From Geminocystis sp. NIES-3709 (GTDB lineage Bacteria; Cyanobacteriota; Cyanobacteriia; Cyanobacteriales; Cyanobacteriaceae): 64,000 bases of DNA. Location: contig NZ_AP014821.1 of assembly GCF_001548115.1 (NCBI RefSeq), positions 3,103,262-3,167,261 of the forward strand, read 5' to 3'. The notes under the pieces are model-generated. The model worked only from the letters and a program-made list of their open reading frames with translations. It was not told the DNA's origin and ran no database searches. Below are positions 38,968 to 46,793 of this stretch, piece by piece (position 1 is the first letter of the stretch; each line of letters begins with the position of its first letter). Made by a program: the position numbers and the translations under genes.

Positions 38968-39652
38968 GGGAGGTGCAAAAAAAAGATATACCAGTTACAA
39001 TGAATAAACAAGATTTTTGTAATTCACAAAATGGCACGTCCCAAAATAGAATTAGCACAAAAAGTACAATTTTCTCTCAAAGATGCTTCTATTAAATTAA
39101 CAGGCTATAAAAAAAGAACCTTTATGGCACAAGCTACTCTTGATTATTTTGGCGGTAGCCCTAGGAAAGCTGAGACTTACATGGGATGGTCACGAAAGAC
39201 AGTAGCAAAAGGGCTTGAGGAATTGAAAACAGGTATTATCTGTTGCGATAATCACTTGTGCAAAGGTAGAAAGAAAATCGAGACAAAATTTCCACAATTA
39301 GAATCGGATATTCGTTCTCTAGTAGATGATAAATCACAGGCAGATCCCAAATTTCAAACAGTACTGTGTTATACAAGAACCAGTGCCAGAGCAGTAAAAC
39401 AAGCACTAATAGAGGAAAAAGGCTATCTAACAGAACAATTACCGTCTCGTCAAACAATTGGAAACATCCTCAATCGAATGGGCTATGTTTTAAAAAAACA
39501 CAAAAAACAAAACCTTTGAAAAAAATACCAGAGACAGATGCTATATTTGAAAATGTTTCTGGGGCTAAAAAATCATCACAGGAAAATAAAAAATCCTTGA
39601 TGTGACAATAATACCTACAGGTTAACTGGTACTTTATTTTATTGCACTTCCC
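38968..39652 (+). mobile_element. Internally deleted ISAzo13-type element (685 bp) with both ends
   Basis: The left end reads GGGAGGTGCAAAAAAAA...ACCAGTTA; the right end, as reverse complement, reads GGGAAGTGCAATAAAATAAAG with ACCAGTTA. TA flanks both sides (38966-38967, 39653-39654). The inside holds only the N-terminal part of a transposase, so it is a non-autonomous derivative. Confidence 0.75.
39031..39605 (+). pseudogene. ISAzo13-family transposase, N-terminal remnant with frameshift
   Basis: The first frame (39031-39519) has the family N-terminus with an HTH (YMGWSRKTVAKGLEEL) and PSRQTIGNILNRMGYVLKK. It then shifts into another frame that carries TKPLKKIPETDAIFENV and stops at 39605. 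The DDE domain that should follow is absent. The shift lies near the A-rich KKHKK codons at about 39490-39505. Confidence 0.8.
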
Positions 39653-39691
39653 TATGGTAATGGTGGGCAATGCCCACTCTACAAATTAAAT

Positions 39692-40507
39692 TTACTCAAT
39701 TTCGATCGAGGTAGGTTGACTATCACCACTACCATCGTTAAAATTACTACTACTAGACTTATCTACTGGTTGACGATATTCTGCATAAAGTCGATCGCGC
39801 CATGTAAAAAAGGGTTCATAAGCACTATTATCAGCAATACCGGGGATACCTTTACCTTCCAAATCTAAAGGCAAATCAAAATAGGCTACCGGAGGAAATT
39901 TGATAATAGTAGTTAAAGCCGCCACTGTAAAATCAGCCAAGGTTGGTTTATCACCAATTAGATAAGGTTGACTTTGTAAAATTAAAGTTAAAGCCTCTAA
40001 ATCTTTTTTTAAACCTTTTTCTGCCGTTTTAAAAATATCATTACCTAAAGTAAGTCCCATACCAATAGCATTGAAAATTTCTGAAGGAAAAGCGCTAACA
40101 AAAGTTTTGAAAATATCAGGAGTATTTTTAGGTAAAAAAGAAGTCCTAAAATTAGGATAATGATTCAATGCACCCATAAAAGCCTTACGCCCTTTCAATC
40201 CTAAAGAATCATCTGCCCATTCTTCCATTAATAAACATTGTCCCCTAGAAATTCCTTCCGCAGGTATTAAAGGTTTTTCAGGGTACTTACTATCTAAATA
40301 TAAAGCGATTTCGGTGGAATCAGCAATAAAAATGTCACCATCTTTTAACACAGGTACTTGTCTTTGTCCAGAAAGTTTAAACACTTCTAACTGTCCAATA
40401 CCGGGGGTAACTTCAATTTTTTTATACTCTAAGCCTTTATAGTCGAGGATTAATCTAACTTTTTCTGAAAATTGGGATAATTCAAATTGATATAGTTCTA
40501 ACATCAA
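39692..40507 (-). CDS. Glutathione S-transferase family protein
   Basis: 271 residues. The N-terminal thioredoxin fold (LYQFELSQFSEKVRLILDYK, GQRQVPVLKDGD, DSTEIALYLDSKYP) binds glutathione; VPVL has the cis-proline and DSTE the gamma-glutamyl contact. The C-terminal helical domain contains YLIGDKPTLADFTVAALTTI. It is longer than usual GSTs, with an extra helical section at about 115-165. It is divergent from grxC-gshB, so glutathione genes are grouped here. A GTGGGCAATGCCCAC hairpin (39663-39677) lies just past the stop. Confidence 0.85.
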   Translation of the reverse strand: MMLELYQFELSQFSEKVRLILDYKGLEYKKIEVTPGIGQLEVFKLSGQRQVPVLKDGDIFIADSTEIALYLDSKYPEKPLIPAEGISRGQCLLMEEWADDSLGLKGRKAFMGALNHYPNFRTSFLPKNTPDIFKTFVSAFPSEIFNAIGMGLTLGNDIFKTAEKGLKKDLEALTLILQSQPYLIGDKPTLADFTVAALTTIIKFPPVAYFDLPLDLEGKGIPGIADNSAYEPFFTWRDRLYAEYRQPVDKSSSSNFNDGSGDSQPTSIEIE

Positions 40508-40744
40508 CGTAACCTCTATCTTTATAAAACTTAATAATAATACTTTAGCCTTTTTTCGTGAACATTGAATAAATAACAGAAAAGAGGAATCGAGAATAAA
40601 GAATCAATAACAGATTTAAAATTATTTACTAATAGTTGATTTCTCACAAATAATTGACGGTTTACCCTATTAATGACTTTTTTCTGACTTCCTAAGATGG
40701 TTTACAATACTGGATATTGACTAACATATTAGATAGAGAAAAGT

Positions 40745-41011
40745 ATGAGCGCGAGAGTGGAAATTTATACTTGGAGTAGTTGTCCTTTCTGTATTCGTGC
40801 GAAAGGTTTGTTAAAACAAAAACAAGTAGATTTTATAGAATATTGTATTGATGGGGATAATCAAGCAAGAATGGAAATGTCAGAAAGAGCAAATGGGCGT
40901 ACTAGCCTACCCCAGATTTTTGTGGATGATAAGCATATAGGGGGGTGCGATGATTTATATGAGATTAACGCTACAGGAGAATTAGATAAATTATTACAAG
41001 GAATTAGTTAA
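40745..41011 (+). CDS. grxC: Glutaredoxin 3
   Basis: 88 residues with the dithiol active site CPFC (WSSCPFCIRAK), the cis-proline loop RTSLPQIFVDDKHIGGCDD and the GG(C/S)DD glutathione site. It reduces protein disulfides with glutathione. It is 57 bp upstream of gshB on the same strand, a pairing found in many cyanobacteria. Confidence 0.95.
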   Translation: MSARVEIYTWSSCPFCIRAKGLLKQKQVDFIEYCIDGDNQARMEMSERANGRTSLPQIFVDDKHIGGCDDLYEINATGELDKLLQGIS

Positions 41012-41068
41012 CCCATTGAAAAACTCTTTGTGTCTTTGCGGGAGAAATAACCTTAACCAAAAAATAAG

Positions 41069-42031
41069 ATGAAAATTGCATTTATTATAGATCCGATCGA
41101 GAAATTAGATCCTACTCATGATAGTAGTGTTGCCATGATGGAAGCGGCGCAAAATTTAGGTCATGAAGTTTATATTACTACTATTAATCAGTTAAGTGTC
41201 GTTAGTGGTAAAGCCTACGGATATTTGGAAGAAATAAAGATTAAACCAGTGAAATTAGTAGATAATCACTGGCAAGTAGATGATAACTGGTATTTTTTAG
41301 AAAAATCAGCTTTTTTACCCTTAGAATCTTGTGATGCCGTGTTTATGCGCAAAGATCCACCAGTAAACACTCCTTATCTTTATGCTACTTATATTTTAGA
41401 CTTGATCGATCCTCAGAAAACAAGAGTTCTTAATTCACCTCAAGGGATTCGTGGAGCAAATGAAAAAATGTATGCGTTACAATTCTCTACTGTCATTCCT
41501 AGTACCATAGTTACTCAGAGTAAATCTGTTATTGCCGAATTTTTAGAGGAAAAAGAAGCGGTAATCCTCAAACCTTTAGGGGGAAAAGCAGGAGAAGGTA
41601 TTTTATTCTTACAACAAGGTGATCGCAATTTTAACTCTTTAATCGAAATCAGTACAAAACAAGGACAAGAACCGATAATGGTACAGGAGTATTTACCATC
41701 TGCCAAAGAAGGTGATAAAAGAATTATTTTATTAGATGGTAAACCCATTGGTGCAGTTAATCGAATTCCTACAGGTAAGGAGTTTCGAGGAAATATGGCA
41801 GTGGGAGGTAGAGTTGCAGTAACGGAAATAACGGAAAGAGAATTGACAATTTGTGAAACTCTTGCCCCTAAATTAAAAGAAGATGGTTTATTCTTTGTGG
41901 GAATCGATGTTATTGGTGGTTATTTAACGGAAGTAAATGTTACTAGCCCCACAGGAATTAGAGAGATCGATCGACTAAATAATGTTAATTTAGGAGAAAC
42001 AATTATTAACGCTCTTATAAATAGTTATTAA
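41069..42031 (+). CDS. gshB: Glutathione synthetase
   Basis: 320 residues, ATP-grasp enzyme joining gamma-glutamylcysteine and glycine. Seen: the N-terminal MKIAFIIDPIEKLDPTHDSS, substrate motif RKDPPVNTPYLYAT, ATP-grasp lysine and loop (VILKPLGGKAGEGILFL), MVQEYLPSAKEGDKRIILL, and the metal-binding VNVTSPTGIREID. It follows grxC in one operon. Confidence 0.96.
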   Translation: MKIAFIIDPIEKLDPTHDSSVAMMEAAQNLGHEVYITTINQLSVVSGKAYGYLEEIKIKPVKLVDNHWQVDDNWYFLEKSAFLPLESCDAVFMRKDPPVNTPYLYATYILDLIDPQKTRVLNSPQGIRGANEKMYALQFSTVIPSTIVTQSKSVIAEFLEEKEAVILKPLGGKAGEGILFLQQGDRNFNSLIEISTKQGQEPIMVQEYLPSAKEGDKRIILLDGKPIGAVNRIPTGKEFRGNMAVGGRVAVTEITERELTICETLAPKLKEDGLFFVGIDVIGGYLTEVNVTSPTGIREIDRLNNVNLGETIINALINSY

Positions 42032-42032
42032 T

Positions 42033-42067
42033 TCCTAACTCCTAACTCCTAACTCCTAACTCCTACC
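42033..42067. repeat. Heptanucleotide tandem repeat (TCCTAAC)
   Basis: Four perfect TCCTAAC units and a fifth with one change (TCCTACC), beginning 1 bp after the gshB stop. Short tandemly repeated heptamers in intergenic DNA are typical of cyanobacteria. Confidence 0.9.
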
Positions 42068-42096
42068 CTCATCAAAAGACTATGAGACAATTCCAT

Positions 42097-43581
42097 TTAT
42101 AAGGATTGTAAAACTTTACGGGCTTCTTCTCGATCGTCAAAATGGATTTTTTCTGTCCCTAAAATCTGATAGTCTTCATGTCCTTTCCCTGCAATTAATA
42201 CTCCATCGCCTTCTTGTGCCATTTCGATGGCATTTTTTATGGCTAAGGCACGATCGACTTGTACAATGGGTTTTATATCATGGGGAATCCCTGCCAAAAC
42301 GTCTGCCAAAATTTGCTCAGGGTTTTCTGTACGAGGATTATCCGATGTCACCACAGCAATATCCGCTAATTCGGCGGCAATTTTACCCATAATAGGGCGT
42401 TTTGTGCGATCTCGATCGCCTCCACAACCAAATACACAAATCATTTTACCAGTAATAAAAGGACGTGACGCTTTGAGAAGATTCTCTAAACTGTCAGGAG
42501 TGTGGGCATAATCCACAATGACACTAATATTTTGCTCTGGTTTTGCTTGTACCCTTTCCATACGTCCCGGTACACCGATAAAATTAGGCAAACTAGCGGT
42601 AATTATTTCTAAACTTATTCCTAATTTTAAAACAGCCCCAACACTAGCTAATAAGTTGGCTAGGTTAAATTGTCCCACCAAAGGAGAGGTAAATTCGATC
42701 GAACCTTGAGGAGTATGCAATAAACCCTTAACCCCATCAGCTTGATAGGTTAAATCACTGGTATATAAATCCGCCTCGGAATTACTAACGCTATAAGTCC
42801 AGACTTGCTCAGATTTAAGGGAATTAATCAATTTTTGACCATAAAGATCATCATAGTTGACGATCGCTGTTCCTTGCAAATAATCAGGGCTAAATAACAA
42901 GGCTTTGGCGGAAAAATAATCATCCATATCTTTATGATAGTCAAGATGATCTTGAGTCAAATTAGTAAATACAGCTACATCAAAATTGCAACCTTTAACC
43001 CGTTTTTGGGCTAAAGCATGGGAGCTTACTTCCATCACTGCATATTCATTTCCTGCCGTCACCGCTTCTGCTAATTGATGTTGTAAATCCACAGAAAAAG
43101 GTGTTGTATGGGTAGCTGTTTTTTGATAACCTTGCCAACGGGCGTATAAAGTACCGAATAAAGCCGTTGTTTTTTGAGCTTGATGTAAGAAAAATTCGAT
43201 TAAATGAGTCGTTGTCGTTTTGCCATTTGTACCTGTAACTCCTACCATCTTTAAAGACTGAGTGGGATAATTATAATATTTACAGGCAATATCAGCACAA
43301 ACACTAATTATATCATCGGAAATAATAACGCAATCTTGAGGAGTGGGAAGAATTTTTTTTGATGCCTCAGTACTAATTATAGCGGCGATCGCACCTTCTT
43401 TTAATGCACTTTGCCAAAATTCCCCACCATCAACTCTTGTACCCGGCATACCGATAAAAACATCCCCGGTAGTACAAGCATGGGAATTAGTAGTAATACC
43501 TTTTACTTCTTGATGTAAATTATCATGATCAGGAATAGACTGGATATTTGGTAAATCTGACAATAGTTGATGTAATAACAT
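42097..43581 (-). CDS. murE: UDP-MurNAc-L-Ala-D-Glu:meso-diaminopimelate ligase
   Basis: 494 residues. ATP loop GVTGTNGKTTTTHLIEFFL, central domain motif VMEVSSHALAQKRVKG and FTNLTQDHLDYHKDMDDYF, and a C-terminal SDNPRTENP box, whose DNPR selects meso-diaminopimelate over lysine. It adds the third residue of the peptidoglycan stem peptide in the cytoplasm. It runs convergent to gshB and is separated from the upstream glutaredoxin-like gene by about 90 bp. Confidence 0.96.
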   Translation of the reverse strand: MLLHQLLSDLPNIQSIPDHDNLHQEVKGITTNSHACTTGDVFIGMPGTRVDGGEFWQSALKEGAIAAIISTEASKKILPTPQDCVIISDDIISVCADIACKYYNYPTQSLKMVGVTGTNGKTTTTHLIEFFLHQAQKTTALFGTLYARWQGYQKTATHTTPFSVDLQHQLAEAVTAGNEYAVMEVSSHALAQKRVKGCNFDVAVFTNLTQDHLDYHKDMDDYFSAKALLFSPDYLQGTAIVNYDDLYGQKLINSLKSEQVWTYSVSNSEADLYTSDLTYQADGVKGLLHTPQGSIEFTSPLVGQFNLANLLASVGAVLKLGISLEIITASLPNFIGVPGRMERVQAKPEQNISVIVDYAHTPDSLENLLKASRPFITGKMICVFGCGGDRDRTKRPIMGKIAAELADIAVVTSDNPRTENPEQILADVLAGIPHDIKPIVQVDRALAIKNAIEMAQEGDGVLIAGKGHEDYQILGTEKIHFDDREEARKVLQSL

Positions 43582-43670
43582 AATATTTACTCCTCAATCA
43601 ATAGTTAAATTGGTGGTTTTATCATTGATCTCAGACTTTGAGAATAAGTCTAAGATTGATTATCAATAAG

Positions 43671-43934
43671 TTATAACAAATATTTCTGTAAAATTTTTGT
43701 CAATTGTCCCACAGAAATGCGAGGGGAGACACGGGGGATCAAGAATTTTTGGTTTTCTTTTACAATAAACAAAACAGGAATTTCATACTGATATAATTCC
43801 CACCATTGATTATTCGTGCTAATATCTCTAATTTCAATATCTAATGAGATGTCAGTAACTGAGTTTAACTTTTCTTCTAACCCTTCGCACAAATGACATC
43901 CGGGTTTACTATATAAAATGAGTTTCATTATCAA
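43671..43934 (-). CDS. Glutaredoxin-like (DUF836-type) thioredoxin-fold protein
   Basis: 87 residues with a CxxC in LYSKPGCHLCEGLEEKL and the cis-proline in YEIPVLFIVKEN. The family is small thiol-disulfide proteins without a GSH-binding SxxE pattern. Partner unknown. It lies upstream of murE on the same strand. Confidence 0.85.
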   Translation of the reverse strand: MIMKLILYSKPGCHLCEGLEEKLNSVTDISLDIEIRDISTNNQWWELYQYEIPVLFIVKENQKFLIPRVSPRISVGQLTKILQKYLL

Positions 43935-45178
43935 TTTTTAGGATATGTAACTAACGTTTAGATTTAAAATTAACGGAAAATCAGGAAAAAGGTTAAGAAT
44001 AAAAAAAATAATCAGTATATAGCAATATTATCTGAGTTGTAAGAAAAAACTTAATTAAAAATGTAAGAGGCAACAAATAACAGTTTCATAAATTTTTATT
44101 AATATTAAACTATGCAAGTTAAATGGGTTTTAGCTTATTTTTAATGGCTCTTCCACAGTAGTTATGATAAATTACTAGAAAATAATCGATAGAAACTTTA
44201 ATCTATCTAGTTTTAAGCATTTAAAAAATGCCATTGTTTGTTATCAATTAACAGTTTTAATTTAACCTAATACCTACCACCTAACACCTTTTTTCGGAAT
44301 AATTTATCACGACGAGAAGTAAGAGCTCTTTTTTAATTTATAACCAAATAATAGATTAAACCATATTAGATTGTAATTTTTATATTGATTCTTTAATACT
44401 AATTATTCCTTATAAAAAGTTGATTAAATAGTAATTTATTGCAATAAATCTATTATCATATGGTTTTTTTTTAATATGAAAATGGTTATATCATTAGAAA
44501 CGATTAATTAATTTTTAAGAAAAAATAAGTTATAAAAATAAAAGTTAACATTATTTGATTAATATTGCTAAAAGTTTTAGACTAAATATATAAAGAGAAG
44601 TTTAATTGGAAATTTTTTGACCTTAATAAAATACTGTCTAATGTTAAATACAGAGAAGGTTAAGGCTAAAATCAATTTAATTTTTTTCTTTAAATTTTTG
44701 TAAAATTAACTTTGTTAGGAGTATTAATCTTTATTAAACTTTGGCAAACTCAAACCTATCTAAAGTTACTGATAAATATAACTAAGAGGCAAAAGGTAAA
44801 AAATTAAAAGTTTGAGGAAGTTTTTAATAATTATAGGATATACAAGTTAAAAGAGGTTTAACTTAGCGGTACTTAGAAAAATTTTGGTGCAAAAATAGCT
44901 TCAAATACAGTCAGAGTAAGGGATTTAGGTAAAAGCCATAAAAACGACTGAAACTCTTGGTATAAAAGGAAAAGTTATCGTGCGCTCTGCGTGCCTTTGG
45001 CATCGATGTAAAATCTTTGATTTATAACGATTTGAGACTCATCGTTTAATATTTTTAGTTTAAGTACCGTTAGTTATAAATATTTGCGTCCATAAAAACA
45101 TGACAATTAATTTTTGAAAAATATATTTAATTGATTGATTCCTTTCAGCGTTGCTTAATCATTTTTTGAGGGTTTACT
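43935..45178. other. Long intergenic region (1.24 kb) ahead of the taxis operon
   Basis: Very AT-rich with no open frame that looks like a protein. Two small items are seen: TATAGCAATATT at 44018, like the left end of the MITE family but without the matching right end, and a stretch at 44113-44137 (AAGTTAAATGGGTTTTAGCTTA) close to the inverted terminus of the type-2 IS630 element. The rest may hold the taxis-operon promoter and leader or an unrecognised small RNA. Confidence 0.5.
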
Positions 45179-46408
45179 ATGAATATACTATCCGCCCAAC
45201 TTATTACTTATCTTCAACAAGAGTTAAATCGTTTATATGAGCAAAAAGCCACTGGTGAGTTAATACTAAGTCATGGCAACATTTCTACTACCATTTTTTT
45301 ATTGGCGGGGAGACTACAATATATAACAGACGGAATGTATCGAGTTAGACGTTGGCAACGTTGTATTTCAGTTCATTGTCCTGATTGGACTCCTCCCACT
45401 ACTATAGTAAATAGTCAGCTTTGGGAGTATGATTTTTTATATCAAGGACTTAGTCAAAAAGAAATCACTCTTAATCAAGCAAAATCGGTAATTAAAGCCG
45501 TTGCTGAAGAATGTTTATCAGAATTAGCTTTAGTACCGCAAATTAAGGCAGAATGGGTTGATCACGATCGAGTTAAGTCAACATTTTCATATTTTTTGAG
45601 TTTATCATTACCTGAAATTCATCCTGTGTTAACAGAAATAGATAAACTTCATCAACAATGGCATAAAAATGGTTTAGATAAATTACGACCTAGTTTAGCA
45701 CCAAATTTACTAGAAAAAGGAAAAATAACCATTAATAATGTTGCTCAACAAAAGTATTTGAATGGTAAATTTACTATCTGGGATATTGCGTTAAAGTTAA
45801 AACAACCGATGCCCAAAGTTGCTCATTCTTTAATTACTTGGCAAGAAAAAGGTTTAATTGAATTTAAAAAAATCGATGATTTACCTACTCCCGTTCAAGT
45901 AGTTCAACAGAAAAAAGAATCACATACAACACAAAAATTACCAGCAGTAAATTCTATTGAAATCGAGTCAAATCTTGATACATTTGATGAGTCTAATAAT
46001 TCAGAAAAACCCTACTTAATTGCGTGTATTGATGACAGTGCGATCGTTATTCATAATTTAAGAACAATTCTTGTACCGGCAGGATTTCAAGTATTAAGTA
46101 TTAATGAACCGATGGCTGGTTTTGGTAAACTTATTGAGCATAAACCGGACTTAATTTTATTAGATCTGAATATGCCTAATGCTAATGGTTATAGTATCTG
46201 TAAATTTTTACGAGAAACTCCTGTTTTTGTTGATACACCAATCATTATTTTAACCGCACAAGATAGTAGTATCGATCGTACTAGAGCTAAATTAGTCGGT
46301 GCTAATGATTTTATAAATAAACCTCCAGAAGCTCAAGCTCTAGTTGCTTTAATCCATCGTTATTTAAAGTTAAGTAAAAAAAATCTAAAGAATTTAGCTA
46401 CAGCATAA
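45179..46408 (+). CDS. PATAN-domain response regulator (PatA/PixG/TaxP1-like)
   Basis: 409 residues. The N-terminal about 120 residues form a PATAN/DUF4388-type module (ATGELILSHGNISTTIFLLAGRL). A helical middle region follows, then a C-terminal receiver domain (281-400): acidic pocket in CIDDSAIV, phospho-acceptor D329 in LILLDLNMPNANGYS, T in IILTAQDS, K in DFINKPPEA. In cyanobacterial phototaxis systems such proteins act as the CheY-like output, often contacting pilus motors. It is the first gene of the cluster here. Confidence 0.9.
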   Translation: MNILSAQLITYLQQELNRLYEQKATGELILSHGNISTTIFLLAGRLQYITDGMYRVRRWQRCISVHCPDWTPPTTIVNSQLWEYDFLYQGLSQKEITLNQAKSVIKAVAEECLSELALVPQIKAEWVDHDRVKSTFSYFLSLSLPEIHPVLTEIDKLHQQWHKNGLDKLRPSLAPNLLEKGKITINNVAQQKYLNGKFTIWDIALKLKQPMPKVAHSLITWQEKGLIEFKKIDDLPTPVQVVQQKKESHTTQKLPAVNSIEIESNLDTFDESNNSEKPYLIACIDDSAIVIHNLRTILVPAGFQVLSINEPMAGFGKLIEHKPDLILLDLNMPNANGYSICKFLRETPVFVDTPIIILTAQDSSIDRTRAKLVGANDFINKPPEAQALVALIHRYLKLSKKNLKNLATA

Positions 46409-46793
46409 ATGGAGATCTGCTTAAATTCTTTTAACAACTTGTAAATTTAAAGTTCCTTCTTTGAAAAAGTCTTAAAATCATGACAATGTGAGGAACTTAT
46501 TTTATATTTTTGTTTAAAATTTACCTGTTAATTGTTAAGAGATAATAACTTATTTAAGAAACATTAAATTTATGTTCTATTTATGGGAAAAAGCTCTAAT
46601 ATATAAATAGATGAAAAGAGTTAAATCTGTTTATTTACAATTTCAATTAAAAGTAATAACCCTAAAGAAAAAGAGAGGAAAATAAAAAATAAATCTCTTA
46701 TTAAAAATTAATAAAAAAAACTGATTTCTAGTTTTTAATAATTGAGCAACAAAAAATTATTAATTAACCTTATTTTGTCATGAGAGAATTACC
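46409..46793. other. Intergenic spacer between the PATAN regulator and cheA
   Basis: 385 bp, AT-rich, with no protein-like frame. Its length compared with the other gaps in the cluster (70-150 bp) suggests that cheA and the genes behind it may have their own promoter here. No hairpin with a T-run was found. Confidence 0.4.

Noticed and set aside
44971-45020. tRNA-like or structural RNA in the GC-rich patch before the taxis operon
   Set aside because: No cloverleaf, no TTCRA loop and no CCA-compatible end could be built by eye; left as unexplained sequence.
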